Positions 53,387-64,000 of a DNA stretch of 64,000 nucleotides are shown one piece after another. Within the stretch, counting starts at the first letter, position 1; the number at the start of each line of letters is the position of its first letter. A program made the position numbers and the translations under genes. A model generated the notes under the pieces. The model worked only from the letters and a program-made list of their open reading frames with translations, was not told where the DNA came from and ran no database searches. Source of the DNA: Ectocarpus siliculosus (taxonomy: Eukaryota; Sar; Phaeophyceae; Ectocarpales; Ectocarpaceae); assembly GCA_000310025.1 (NCBI GenBank), contig FN649729.1:3952964-4016963 (forward strand). Reading direction: 5' to 3'.

Positions 53387-53951
53387 TGGAGTTCGGAGGT
53401 CGAGACTGTGGTGGAGATATCGGAGATACCGGAGATACAGGAGATACAGGAGGTTCTCGCTCTTCTGACTCTGCCGTCTCGCTCGCTCTTATCGTGTCCC
53501 CCTTGTTGTCTCCAGGCATAGGCATCCAGACAGCACCCCCACATCCAAGGTGCCCGCGTCGTCGTCCTCGTGCTTCGGGTGCAAGGCATTCGTGGGCGTG
53601 GAACGTGCAGCGGCAGCACTGGACGCATGACCGGCAGCTCAAAGCAGCAGCTACACGGGGGGCGCGTCACAGGATCGTCAGCAGCCGCTTCTAGAAAATT
53701 TACACCCAGTTCAACCTGTCCTGGACACCGCTACGAACGACGTCTTCTGCGGAAGGAGGAGCATGTCCCCTAGCAGCCACCTGTCTCCGTCCATCGCAGT
53801 AATGAGGCCATCGATCATGGCGCTTCGCGCGTCGGTCGCCTTCGCTCTGCTCTCGGCGAGCTGTGGCTGGGTGTTGTCAGGGGCAAGAATCTCTGATGTT
53901 TTTCGAGCTATGAGGGTGCTGCCTCCCCGCGAAAAGTCCTCGCGAGAGGAT
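53387..53951 (-). CDS. host gene exons alpha and beta with a PHD-like Cys cluster
   Basis: Exon alpha 53951-53716 follows a CTGATGCAG acceptor and reads REDFSRGGSTLIARKTSEIL, then LAESRAKATDARSAMIDGLI and DGDRWLLGDMLLLPQKTSF. It ends at ACAG|GTTGAA in phase 1. Exon beta 53650-53387 follows CGCCCCCCGTGTAG, fits that phase, and carries SCRSCVQCCRCTFHAHECL, with C-C-C-C-H-C spacing as in half of a PHD finger, then an acidic region and a VSPVSPVSPISPP repeat. It ends at TCCA|GTGAGT. PHD fingers usually read histone tails, so a chromatin role is possible. The 64-bp intron is short. The gene continues into arm B; the full product is unknown. Confidence 0.5.
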
Positions 53952-54530
53952 CTGCATCAGGTGGGCGTGTTCTACGATCGATGTGTGTGTGTGCAACAAT
54001 ACAAAACCTGCAGGCTGTGTGTCTCTTTTTGATTGCTGAGGCTCAGCTGCGTTGCAGCCGTGTGGGGCACTGCTGCTGTGCATTGCTGTGCACGGAAATT
54101 TTGGCAGAACACGGCCTGCGACGAGGAGGTCAAAACGTCAGGAAGAAGAGAACAACATCATGCGAGCAACTGTCGAAATGCATAAATTCCAGGGTACATA
54201 CTCTGTCGGTCCCTGAGTTTGCACACACGCTGCCATCTCCTCGGCATCTGAGATTAGGGTTAGCTATAGTTAGTCCACAACTGCTGCTGTTGCTGTAGAC
54301 TGAACCCAAGATTCGATCGGGTATATCTTTCGTGTGTGACGGGCGGTAAAACGATCTGCCGAGCTCCCACCGCCCTACAACACAGCTTCCCAGTGGTGGG
54401 TCTGACGGTACGCTTGAAAAAATTTATTGGTCCTCAGAGGGTCGTGAGTTCAATCAAAATCCGGGCGTGATGTTCGTTACCACTTCTACAAGAAAAAGAT
54501 AACAATTGCTCGTTGAGTACAATCTGGTAT
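53952..54530. other. no supported gene
   Basis: Upstream intron or flank of the exons above; CTGCTGCTGTTGCTGTAG runs near 54280. Confidence 0.4.
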
Positions 54531-55862
54531 GGGAAATAGACACAAGTGGGTATACCCACCCCTTTCTCGGACAAAAGTGGGTACTCGAAAATCCAGCGCG
54601 CGCGCACTCCATAGGCGACCCCCAAACGACTCATAACCCCATTCTGACACCTGGGCGACACAGCCAGGGACCATACACAGCACGGGCATCGATTTTTCCC
54701 CACTTTTAGGCACATCTTTGGCCCTAATACCGCCGATGCGCGCAAGGCCTCACCAGAGTGCCCACTTGTGTCCAACATCGCGGTGGGTATACCCACCGGC
54801 GTCAACTAATTTTTTCATGTACCCACTTGTGTCTGTATTTTGACCCACTTTTGTCCAAAATGTACCCACTTTTGTCCACTTACGGACGGCGAAAATCGAG
54901 CGGAAATCGACCTCCACGTCACCGCACGGCAGAACATCGAATAGCCTCGGAACGTCTCAGAACCTCCCAAAACCGTATCCATGGCATCTTTCCTATCCAT
55001 GACTGCCGACTGCGGACCGACCACGGAAGAACATGCCAGAAACATGCCAGACCCCTTCGGAACCGGCACGGGGAGATACCCGCGGCAAGCCCGGCAAGTA
55101 GCGCACTAACGGCACGCCACAAACAAATGCGTAACACACAACGGACAACACAACCAACGGGTCGCGCATACAGAACAAAAAGACGCGCAAACAGCAACAA
55201 CACGCGCAAACAGCAACAACACACACACAAAAACACCAACCACCACGACGAGTGCACACCGACTCGTCACGGCAGCAGTAGGCTTGCCGCGGGTATCTCC
55301 CCGTGCCTGGTATCTTCCCGTGCCGGTTCCGAAGGGGTCTGGCATGTTTCTGACATGTTCTTCCTTTCGTGGTCTGTCCGCAGTCGGCAGCCATGGATAG
55401 GAAAGATGCCATGGATACGGTTTTGGGAGGTTCTGAGACGTTCCGAGGCTATTCGATGTTCTGCCGTGCGGTGATGCGGAGGTCGATTTCTGTTCGATTT
55501 TCGCCGTCCGTAAGTGGACAAAAGTGGGTACATTTTGGACAAAAGTGGGTCAAAATACAGACACAAGTGGGTACATGAAAAAATTAGTTGACGCCGGTGG
55601 GTATACCCACCGCGATGTTGGACACAAGTGGGCACTCTGGTGAGGCCTTGCGCGCATCGGCGGTATTAGGGCCAAAGATGTGCCTAATAGTGGGAAAAAA
55701 TCAATGCCCGTGCTGTGTATGGTCCCTGGCTGTGTCGCCCAGGTGTCAGAATGGGGTTATGAGTCGTTTGGGGGTCGCCTACGGAGTGCGCGCGCGCTGG
55801 ATTTTCGAGTACCCACTTTTGTCCGAGAAAGGGGTGGGTGTACCCACTTGTGTCTATTTCCC
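54531..55862. mobile_element. palindromic DNA element (MULE-like), copy 2
   Basis: Uninterrupted relative of 27506-36929: GGGAAATAGACACAAGTGGG at the left and its mirror at the right. Arms 54531-55080 and 55305-55862 are almost fully complementary, with a short diverged centre. It holds about twelve GGACA(A/C)AAGTGGGTA words. The 9 bases outside each end do not match, so its target duplication is lost or altered. Apparent open frames are paired by the palindrome and not protein-like. Confidence 0.85.
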
Positions 55863-56230
55863 AAAAAAAAAATATGAGAAAAAAAAAAAACATTTTTTTT
55901 TTCTGTGATGAAGAACGAGATAGCCCGCTGTCATAGCCAGCCTGCAGCACGCGCCCTGGCTAACGTTGTGGAGGACGCTCGACCCGGCGGTTATCTGGCG
56001 CTAAGGTGACAACTGCCAGATAGTATAGCCGTTTACATGGTGTCTGCGAACAGTTTGAGTGGTGTTCGTGTGGGATTATTGGTCCGAGGAAGTGGCCTCA
56101 CAACTTGCTGCTCTCATGTAGAAGCGCGCGCACGCTTTTGCCCGAGCTCATTTCTTCTCATCCCCCTCTCGTCCTCCCTTTGGACTCCGTTTTCTCACTC
56201 TCCGCCTCTCCATCTTCTCTATTCGTCACG
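55863..56230. other. A-rich edge and pyrimidine-rich 5' leader
   Basis: 55863-55900 is A/T homopolymer. 56150-56230 is C/T-rich (CTCTCGTCCTCCCTTTGGAC...), a typical leader before the start codon at 56231. Confidence 0.4.
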
Positions 56231-56434
56231 ATGTCCTCCGCCCGCTGCGTCCAAGGTCGTTCTGCGGCGAGGGGTGTCCATTCCGAGGTAAACGCGAATG
56301 AAGCCCATCATCACCAAACCCGTGGGCGCACGGTCGCCAAGGCCACCAAATCCCCGTCCAAGTCCTACACGACGCCGAAGGAGAAGGGTCGCAAGACCAT
56401 CGTCCGGAAGAAGAGGCGAGCGCCATCCTTGGTG
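56231..56434 (+). CDS. first exon of a basic protein, host gene candidate
   Basis: The ATG at 56231 is followed by 68 codons: MSSARCVQGRSAARGVHSEV, a His run (AHHHQTRGR), then KATKSPSKSYTTPKEKGRKT and KKRRAPSL, ending at TCCTTG|GTGAGT. The Lys/Arg/Ser-rich composition suggests a nuclear or nucleic-acid-binding protein. A good acceptor (GGTTTTTTTTTCTAG, ending 56552) follows about 120 bp later and continues in phase 0 for about 65 codons to a TAG near 56744. Second-exon coding is not certain. The LINE inserted about 220 bp downstream. Function unknown. Confidence 0.45.
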
Positions 56435-56552
56435 AGTCTCACGTGTTGTCCCCGAATATATCCTGCATCGTTTGGAATGTATGGGCGCATGGGTGCATGC
56501 GCATGCGTGCACCCACCCATTTTGCCTTTTTTTTCGCGGTTTTTTTTTCTAG

Positions 56553-56962
56553 GTCCGCCCTGTCGTTCGTTGTTCTCCGTTCTCACTTAAGTACAATCGA
56601 CCGCTGTGGCCGTTGTCGCTGTCTTGGGCCCCTCTGCACCCACCCGGTGCATCCGGGCTCTGCACCCCGTCAGCGTTGCATTCGTTCATTGCTTTCGCCC
56701 GCACCTCGCACGCTGTTCAATTGTTTTCAAGCATTGATCAGTAGCCACATCCCCGTGCCCAAGGCAGCTGCTCGCATCCATGCTCTCCGCAATCTACCAT
56801 CGACCGTGCTGCAGTCATCCACGTGTACGCACACACAGAATTCGATTATTGCATCACGGGTATAAGTCATCAGTGTATAGACTTAAAAAGACTCGAAATC
56901 AGTCCAGTACCCAGCCGGTTTTCCTCCACTCACTGAAAAGACTCCACCACATCCCGTTCGAC
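56553..56962 (+). other. possible second exon and 3' flank of the basic-protein gene
   Basis: 56553-56744 is open in the frame set by the donor at 56434 (VRPVVRCSPFSLKYNRPLWP ...) and ends TAG. Beyond that nothing is recognised up to the LINE tail. Confidence 0.3.
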
Positions 56963-57626
56963 TGCTGTTGTTGTTGTTGTTGTTGTCTTCACATTAAAAA
57001 CCGTTCCGATCTCTCTCTACCCAGTACCTTCGTATGTCCGTACTGATCCAACACTCGACGCGGTCGATTCCCGTGGTCACAGGTTAACTTACCCTAAAAA
57101 GGTACACTCAAATAAACTGGCCCCGAGGGTCCGCAAGTCAATAGAAATCAACGACAGATATTCTGGAATCCTCCACTCCCTCTTCGCGCTATGCGAGGTA
57201 TCAACTGAGACTAGGAGTCACTATCTATCATGGGCCGGAGAGAAAGAGGTGCACCCCCTTGGTTCAATCTTGGTACTTCACAACGCAAGCAGAGACAAGG
57301 CCATCTGGCACAGAAAAAGAGAGAAAAAAGAGAGAAAAAAAGAGAAAGAGAAAAAAAGAGAAAAATGGAAACCGTAAGAAGAGAAAAAAGAAATAAAATG
57401 AAAATAATTGAAAATAAATGAAAAAGGGCGAGGACAAAGAGGGACCAGGCCGAAAATAACAAGAAGTATGAGGCAGAACAAGGCACACGGTGGAGAGACC
57501 ACTAACGAACAAGCAAACACGCAAACATGGCCACCAACCAGCGATACATTGTAATGGTACGAAATCACTACTGGGGGGTTGGTGCAATGGTGCAGCGTTG
57601 GGGCGGGGGAATTGGCTAAAAGAAAT

Positions 57627-59306
57627 TCAATCCGGCACGTGTCGTGCCACTCGGTCCGTCTCTTCTCGTTTGCTTTCTTCCCTCGCCGTCTCGTCCGTCT
57701 CCTGCCCCCCTCCCGCCCCATTGGTTGTTGGCTTGTGGTTTCGTTTGAGCGCTCGTTGTCGGCTGGCCTCTTCTTCCTTCTCGTGCCAGGAGGTCATGAA
57801 CCTCTCAGCTCCCTGCAGCACCGCCGCATGCCAGGGTACTCCCCCCTCCACCTTCGCGGCTTCCGTCCACCTTGACTTCGGTGCCGTGTCTTTCGGTACG
57901 GGAATTCCGAGACAACTTGGGTCGGTTTTCGTAGATCCGTGGTCGGCCCCGAAGGCCTTCAGGTCGTCGAGCACACACTTCGGCCAGTTCTGTTCCTGTC
58001 CCCCCCTACGTGGCTTCTCCCCCCCCGCCAGCTCGCCGAGCATCAGTCGTTTCGGGAGTCGCCCGTCCGGCTGCCTTGCCAGTGCTCCCGCGAACAGTAG
58101 GCGTCGTTGTCGGATCGTGGCTTCAACGCTCTGGCATTCGACCCTCTTCAGCGTCTGGGCGTACGAGAGCTGCCGGTAGGTGTCCTTCTTGCGCTTGTAC
58201 CCGATAACTCGAAGGAGCAGTCGGTGGTGTGTCGACCGCAGCGTCTGATAGTGGCCGCTGAGTGGTGACCATGTCATGCAGCCGTACAGCAGTGCCTCCA
58301 TCGCCTCCGCCTGGAGGAGGCGGATCTTGAGTCGGAATGGCGCTTTCGGTCTGTCGAAGAGCTCCTGGCCATATCGCCTGAGGCACGCCCACGCTCCTCT
58401 GCTCCTGTAGCTGATCTCCCGGGTGAGGTCGCCATGTTCGTTGACGAGGCCACCGAGGTACCGGAATTCGGTCGTCTGGGCGTATTTCTGTCCCGCGGCT
58501 TCGATAGTCAGTGGTGGAGGAGGAGGCGGGGGGGACTGTAATGTTGCAGTCGGCTTGTCCTTCGCGCGCATCAGGAGCGTCTCCGTCTTCTTCTCCGACA
58601 CCGTGAGCCCGAACTCTCCGAACACCTCAACGATGATGGTCATCATTCTCGCCAATCCTTCTGCAGACCTCGATACGACGCCGGCATCATCGGCATACAG
58701 CATCCCCCATACTGCCCTCCGTACTCGGTCAAGGGGTGTCTCCTCTCCCCCCCGCGCTTCCGTCTTCCCCTCCTCCAAGCACACCAGATTCCGCATAACA
58801 ACATCATCCTCGCTGAATCGGATAACGACGACCTCGAGGACCTCGGCGAAGAAGATGTTGAACAGCAGTGGGGATAGCACACATCCTTGTCGCACACCCT
58901 GTGTGACGAAGAACCAGTCCGATAGTTCTCCGTCATCCATACGCACCCGGGCCCGCATTCCATCGTGGAATTGGCGGATGACTTTGATAAGCTTCGCGGG
59001 AATCCCGGCCCTGGCCAGCACCTTCCATAGCATCTCTCGGTCCACCGAATCATACGCCTTCTTCAAGTCGACGAAGCACATGTAGAGCGGTATTTTCTTT
59101 CTCCGCCCCAGCTCCTGGAGGCGACGCACGACAAACAGCATGTCGACGGTGGATCGCCCGGGTCGAAATCCGCACTGTTCCTCCGGGAGGATGTTGTTGG
59201 CTTCGCAGTAGGCGCTTAGACGGTTGGTGATGATCTTGATGGGAACCTTGCCTACGTGAGATAGTAGCGAAATCCCCCCTGTAGTTGTTACAGTTGGACC
59301 GGTCAC
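57627..59306 (-). CDS. LINE reverse transcriptase half
   Basis: About 550 codons. RT motifs: [39 protein letters not shown] (catalytic Asp), [30 protein letters not shown] (YADD active site), [13 protein letters not shown] and [17 protein letters not shown]. The C-terminal part has [20 protein letters not shown], common in LINE tails. It ends [14 protein letters not shown] and a stop. The enzyme would prime on nicked genomic DNA and copy the LINE RNA. The frame joins the endonuclease half if one C is removed from 59274-59279; NNYRG then runs directly into [10 protein letters not shown]. All catalytic residues remain. Confidence 0.9.
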   Translation of the reverse strand: MTGPTVTTTGGISLLSHVGKVPIKIITNRLSAYCEANNILPEEQCGFRPGRSTVDMLFVVRRLQELGRRKKIPLYMCFVDLKKAYDSVDREMLWKVLARAGIPAKLIKVIRQFHDGMRARVRMDDGELSDWFFVTQGVRQGCVLSPLLFNIFFAEVLEVVVIRFSEDDVVMRNLVCLEEGKTEARGGEETPLDRVRRAVWGMLYADDAGVVSRSAEGLARMMTIIVEVFGEFGLTVSEKKTETLLMRAKDKPTATLQSPPPPPPPLTIEAAGQKYAQTTEFRYLGGLVNEHGDLTREISYRSRGAWACLRRYGQELFDRPKAPFRLKIRLLQAEAMEALLYGCMTWSPLSGHYQTLRSTHHRLLLRVIGYKRKKDTYRQLSYAQTLKRVECQSVEATIRQRRLLFAGALARQPDGRLPKRLMLGELAGGEKPRRGGQEQNWPKCVLDDLKAFGADHGSTKTDPSCLGIPVPKDTAPKSRWTEAAKVEGGVPWHAAVLQGAERFMTSWHEKEEEASRQRALKRNHKPTTNGAGGGQETDETAREESKREETDRVARHVPD

Positions 59307-61341
59307 CCTTCTTGTACAGCACCTTGATGGTTGCGTCCTTCCACTCTTGGGGGATATCTCCTCCGTTCCACACCTTGACGAGGATGGTATGGAGGTGTCT
59401 CAGGATAACGGGTTCGTCGTCATCGATCTTGAGCAATTCGGCAGGGAGGGAGTCATGGCCGGGTGCCTTCCAGTTCTTGAGGCCTTTCGCTGCCCGAGCC
59501 ACCTCCTCGAGATCTGGCACCTCTCCCAACCGCTGACTGTCACGTGTCGCTGGCCGCTGCGTCACTCGTTCGATGATGTCTGGGTTCAGGGTGGGGGATT
59601 TGGTGTTGAGTAGGGTGCTGAAGAATCCCGCCCACCGTTGGAGGATGTCGTCCCTGTTCCGGAGCAACACGCCGTTCTCATCCGCGACGAACTGCTGTCC
59701 CCCCGCTTGTCTCCCGCTGAGGCCCACTGATCTCTTGAGGTGTTGGTACAGTCCTCTCATGTCGCGATCTTTGTAGATTGCTTCGAGTTCAGTCACATAT
59801 CCGTCCAGGTGGGCATAAATGCCCGTTTCGACTGCTGTAGCCACTCCCTTACACGCTGCTTTGAGAGTTCTCCACATTGTTGAGTTCCAGTTGCCCCTCA
59901 TCGCCCGGCGCGCTTCCCGCCGTGCGGTAAGGGCCTCCTCCAGCACTGCTCTCGTCTCTGGGGTCTCACACCACCCCTGCGTGCGACGTCTCCGCGGTTC
60001 CTCCCCTAGGGTCGTCCGTGCTGCTTCGAGGAGAGCATTGGTAAAGTCGGTCACCAATTCCGCGGCGGTGGTTGTTCGTTCGTCCAGTCGTGTGTCGAGG
60101 TTGAGGAGGAACCGATCAATCACCGCGCCTCGTGCTGTTTCGAACTGCAATTCCCGTCGGTTGAATTGCTGCTGTTTCGGTTTAGTCCGGACTCCACGGT
60201 TGTGGGCAAGCCTGCCACCGAGGTTGACGGTGGCTACTACCATGTTGTGGTCTGAGTCTGCTTTGACTGGGCGAACCGGCTGGGGGGTGACAACCACGTT
60301 AGATACTCGGCCGTGATGTGCCTGCCTTGTCAGGATGTAGTCAAGTCGCTTGCAATCGTTTCCCGACACACCGTTGTATGTGTGCCATATTCCGCCCTTG
60401 CGTGTCTCGAAGAACGTGTTCGTGAGAGCTAGCCTGTTTTCCGTTGCGAAATTCAACAGTAGCATGCCATTGTCGTTGAGCTCATCACGCCCGTACATTC
60501 CTATTACCCTTCCGTCCCCTCCGTCCAGCCTATCTCCCGTCCGCGCGTTGGCATCCAATAGAACATACACACATTCTTTGGAAGGGATCCTCCGCACGAG
60601 ACTGTCAAGTTTTCCCCAGAACACGCGCTTGCTGTCGGCGGTTGAAGGTTCGGTTGGAGCATACGCGGCTACGAAGTTGACCGCTCCACGGTGGCCTGCC
60701 AACAGAAACCTCATGGCCATAAGGCGTTCGTCGATGAACTCCGTAGTGAACGTGGATGTCTTGCACAGTGACTCTTTGACGGCTATCCCCACACCATGGA
60801 CTCCACCAGTCTCCGTGCCACAGCAAAACACCCGGAAACCCGCTGCTGCAAATTCCGTTCGACCTGCCCTCCGTGTCTCCTGCATTCCTACCACCGATAC
60901 GTTTTGTCTCGCTGCCTCGTGTAGAATGCTGTAGGCTCGCCCGTATCCATTGGCCCCGTTTACAGCCAAAGCCCGCACATTCCAGGTTGCTACCCTAAGA
61001 AGTTGACCCTGCTGTCTCTTTCGCGCGGCGCGTGCTGCTCTCTTAGCTAGCCTACGCGCCGCCCGACCCCTCCTTCTCCTCCATCTCCCCCTCTTGTTTT
61101 GTTTTTTTGCTATTTTTTTGCGAACACTCGGGCTAGTGTAATAGTTACCCCGGTTCTTGCCTTGTTTCCCATAGAGTTGTCTTCTTGTCCCGGAGCGGTG
61201 TGGCCTTCCATCTCTGGACTCTCTCCTTTCCTCTCTCTGGGGCATACCCCCACGGCGTGCGGTCACTCCGCCACCCTCACCGTGCTCTCTGCTGCTGCAT
61301 AACCCCGGTGTCCAAGCCGGGGCGTTAGGATCCAGCCTCAT
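59280..61341 (-). CDS. LINE endonuclease half and RT start
   Basis: Begins [20 protein letters not shown] at 61341, followed by an Arg-rich segment ([20 protein letters not shown]), likely nucleic-acid binding. The APE-type endonuclease shows [24 protein letters not shown] (Glu), [11 protein letters not shown] (Asp/Asn), RLDYILTRQ and [12 protein letters not shown] (SDH). Thus all key residues are present. A linker with [14 protein letters not shown] leads to the RT start: [36 protein letters not shown] and NNYRG, where the frame is lost at the C6 run. The endonuclease would nick the target for reverse transcription. Confidence 0.88.
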
Positions 61342-61400
61342 TTTGCAGCTACCAAAGCTGGCGGTTCACGAGCTACCCCGATCTCACGACAGCAGTAACT

Positions 61401-63684
61401 CCCAACCGCCAAACTCAGGATCCCCCTCTCAACAGTGCTAGGGACCGTATATCCGTCTTTGCTGGGTGGTCTTTCGAGGTCTAGATCCACTTGCGGAACC
61501 TCGGCCTACCCCAGGGACGGGGGGGGCAGGCCGGGGGAGAGTTGTGGGTATATCTCGAATGGGTAGTCTTTCTGTGTGTATTTTTATTATTCCTTAATTG
61601 TCTGCATGTACCCGGTCTTTCTCTCTCCTCTCTCTCTCCTCTCTCTCTCCCTCTCTCTACCACTTACTATACGTAGAAGCGGGTTTTTGTGTTTCGATCT
61701 TGAGTCGTCAGGTCGTCGCCCGTCTGTGCAATCGCAAGATATGACAACAATGGGTGACGCTTTTTCTCGACACCCGCACTCGTTCGGTCGCGCATGTTCC
61801 TCACTCCTCAACGTTCTCCCACATCCCAACTTACCCAGCCTTCGTTAACAGCGTACCGTACGTGGTAATATACGACGCCCCCTGGACCGATTTTCAAAGA
61901 TCGATTACTCCACAAAGAGTGCACACGAAGAAAACGATACATTTTCGGAAAGCACTCGATGATATGGCTTGAACGCTACCGTTTACGGCGCTGCCATTCT
62001 TGCTGCTGTGGATCAATTGAGCTTTACACATCGACCCGGAGGGTGTGGTATCTTGTGTCACATACGGTATGTTAGAAGTCTGTGTCAATGGTGTTGGGAT
62101 CGCGATTGCGTTTATCGTGTGTGTGTGTTGTTGGCGGGTATAGACACCGCTGTCGCGTTGTATCGCCTCCTGTCGTTTCGTCACTCATGACAATCTTCTT
62201 CGTGTCTTGTAGTTCGAACGATTCCGCATTTGCTCATGCGGGTATAGTCGCTGCTGGTGTTTCGGAGGTGTCGTTGGCATAGCCCTTTGGTCAAGATTGT
62301 CATTCGGGTGGATGTTCCCTTTTGATTTCGTCTAGGCTAGATTACGTGGGAAACTCATCTCGGGTGCATATTCGGTGAAAAGCTGCGACATTAAAGAGCC
62401 GGTCAACATCGTTCAAAACACATAAACTTTGGACACGAACGTCGGGAAAAGCATGCCAAACACAAACATCTACCCCCATGCCCACGTTTCATCGATCGTG
62501 CATTTTACGGGGAAAACGAAGTAGATGCATGTTGGAATCGCTTCCTTAAGCGAGGCGGCGCAAGCCGCCGAAACCCCTTGTAGGTTTTACAAGTGACAAA
62601 GAGCGTGTGGTATCTTATGCAACCTATGCCAGGTACTGGTACTAAGCAGATGATGGCATGTGTTGTGCCAGTCAAGTACGTCCTGTAACGCCTGAACAGC
62701 GGTGACAGGTAATACTTGCACACCACACACAAGAATGCATGCACACCCACATGTAAGGTGGATAGAATCCGCGTCGGTGCTCCGTGGGGTTGTTCCGAGC
62801 GCGAGTGAAAGAGTTAGAACATTCAAAGGTACGACATTGGCGTCCCTTCAGCCGGAGAATCCGGCAACATGCACTTAATTCTTTGCAAATCAGAAATCAA
62901 CGGTGCCGCACCCCGGGGAGGGGATGAACTTTGCATCTGAATTGTGCGCCCGGAGTACGTACAAACAGGGGGGGGGGTCATATTTTTCCTGCCATTGAAT
63001 ACCCCGGGTAATGATATAACCCGCCCGGGTAATGATATAACCCGGGGGGAGAACAGCAACCTCGACAAACATCCACATATTCTGTGTTCCCGCAATGGAC
63101 AATAAATGCAAAGTATGCATACTAGCATTCAATCCGATCGATACGGCCATGTGCCCTCTTTTCTTTTCGCTACCGGCAGTCGAATGGTATTGGATACAGT
63201 ATTCCGCGGCGTCCACATAGGAATTGCAATATATAAACCATGCATTTTACAAGGACACAGGGCTTCCACTCAAGAGTTTGGTTTCTTGATTCCCACGGGG
63301 TTCGCAAGAGGACATGGTCGATGTTGGCCCCCGGTTGTATCTCCGATTCGATGGTCACCCAACAAGTTCATCTCTTGCACAGATGTGTGCGAGTCCATTG
63401 CTTTCTCCCTCTGCCTATAAGGCCGTTTCCTACAAATGAAAAATCTCGGACAAAAAAATGCGCAATTTCCTGCTTGATGACTTCTTTGTTTGTGCAAGAG
63501 TTCCAAATTTGGGGTGGGCCGTATCTCACACACTGGGTGTAGATCGTCATGGTTGGCCCGAGATAGTTCATTTGTTCAAATACATAGCGCCGGCAAAGTT
63601 TTCGCCCACAGCATACCACACTCTATCCGACCAACTCATGCATTTTTGCACCCTCCGCCGTTCCCGACCTCTGTCGCCCCGTGG
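61401..63684. other. no supported gene
   Basis: Contains a C/T-rich TCTCTCTC stretch (61618-61660) and a tandem pair AATGATATAACCCG (63008-63041). Open stretches show no motif. A GC change to coding-like composition starts near 63640. Confidence 0.4.
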
Positions 63685-64000
63685 ATGCAGGACTCGGAAG
63701 ATGCCGTCCAACCCACGCAAGAGTTCGGTTCATGGTACGACCCGGAGAGCGACCCCGGCAACGACTCGAAGGACAAAGAGCTGACCGTCGACCCCAACCG
63801 GTTCGACAACGACAACGGCGGTGAGGGGTCTGACGCAGGCAGCGTGGACCTTCTCGCGCCGCGGCCGCTCCCGGCGGCGATGCGCGGCAACGACGCCCGC
63901 TCGGTCCGCCTGCCTTCCAGGGGCGGCGGGCATGCAGGGCAGTCCTCCAGCCGCCGCGATCCGGCCAGCACCTCTTCGGCCCATGCGGATGGTCGCGCCG
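63685..64000 (+). CDS. 5' part of an unidentified acidic, low-complexity protein
   Basis: From the ATG at 63685 the frame stays open to the window edge (105 codons). It reads MQDSEDAVQPTQEFGSWYDP, then SDPGNDSKDKELTVDPNRFD, NDNGGEGSDAG and a Gly/Ser/Arg-rich end. The frame is also open some way upstream of the ATG, so an earlier start or a splice acceptor is possible. GC content is higher than in the flank. No domain recognised; could be a host protein or a retroelement gag. Confidence 0.4.
   Translation, partial: MQDSEDAVQPTQEFGSWYDPESDPGNDSKDKELTVDPNRFDNDNGGEGSDAGSVDLLAPRPLPAAMRGNDARSVRLPSRGGGHAGQSSSRRDPASTSSAHADGRA

Larger units (their letters stand above)
50172..53390 (-). repeat. arm B of the inverted duplication (probable original locus)
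   Basis: Reverse complement of arm A without the palindromic element and Gypsy-2, but with a SINE at 52856-53164 that arm A lacks. On the minus strand it continues without a break from the exons at 53951-53387, beginning inside the intron after the donor at 53387. Confidence 0.9.
56963..61400 (-). mobile_element. nearly complete LINE with endonuclease and RT and an (AAC)n tail
   Basis: Minus strand: 5' region, one long coding region (61341-57627) with an APE-type endonuclease followed by RT, a T/C-rich 3' untranslated region (57626-57000) and an (AAC)n tail (56962-56995 as GTT). A single frame combining these two domains and a short-repeat tail instead of poly(A) resembles the RTE group; clade placement needs a tree. 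One frameshift at a C6 run (59274-59279). Two truncated copies lie at 44909-46535 and 47258-47425. The 5' limit is approximate. Confidence 0.88.

Noticed and set aside
57230-57421. Lys/Arg/Glu-rich small protein
   Set aside because: It is the complement of the T/C-rich 3' untranslated region of the LINE.

Overview
This window looks like nuclear DNA of a large, repeat-rich eukaryote, not a prokaryote or organelle. Coding sequence is broken into short exons with GT-AG splice sites and matching phases. It contains Ty1/copia, Ty3/gypsy, LINE, SINE, pogo-like and palindromic DNA transposons, and there are no operons. Base composition is near 50% GC. The low-complexity Ala/Ser/Pro proteins and the frequent CTGCTGTA-type motif make an alga or other protist (brown-alga-like stramenopile) my best guess, at low confidence.

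Layout. 1-3746: 3' part of a copia element (Copia-1) with its 3' LTR. 3830-4930: decayed FEN1/EXO1-type nuclease. 6084-9213: exons of at least one host gene on the minus strand, with duplicated small exons. 10497-21898: a decayed gypsy element (Gypsy-1, TSD TCTC) split by a copia element (Copia-2, 12251-18387, TSD GTGTC) that carries antisense ribosomal protein eL36 sequence. 22237-25703: two TACCGCC-rich elements, one split by a pogo/Tigger-like transposon (22404-23985), plus a 207-bp MITE. 26003-44385 and 50172-53390: arms of an inverted duplication of one 3.2-kb host segment. 44386-50171: spacer with a SINE, truncated LINE copies and an unidentified gene. 53387-53951: exons of the host gene that runs into arm B. 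54531-55862: a palindromic element. 56963-61400: a nearly complete LINE. 63685-64000: start of an unidentified reading frame.

The main result is a readable insertion history. Arm B keeps empty sites for two insertions in arm A: a palindromic element (27506-36929, 9-bp TSD AACGCGATT) and a young gypsy element (37203-43229, TSD ATCT, LTRs differing at one base). The palindrome is itself split at a TA by a pogo-like transposon (27528-35549). That transposon's three-exon transposase gene holds a non-autonomous LTR element in intron 1 (30761-34339, TSD ATACG) and a MITE with the same ends in exon 3. Together these lengthened one host intron from about 0.45 kb to about 16 kb.

Most element genes are broken by single-base frameshifts, often at homopolymers, so both decay and assembly error must be considered. 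The genes mostly do not work together. The functional links visible are the LINE with the SINE that shares its 3' end, and the pogo-like transposase with the MITEs that share its terminal repeats.
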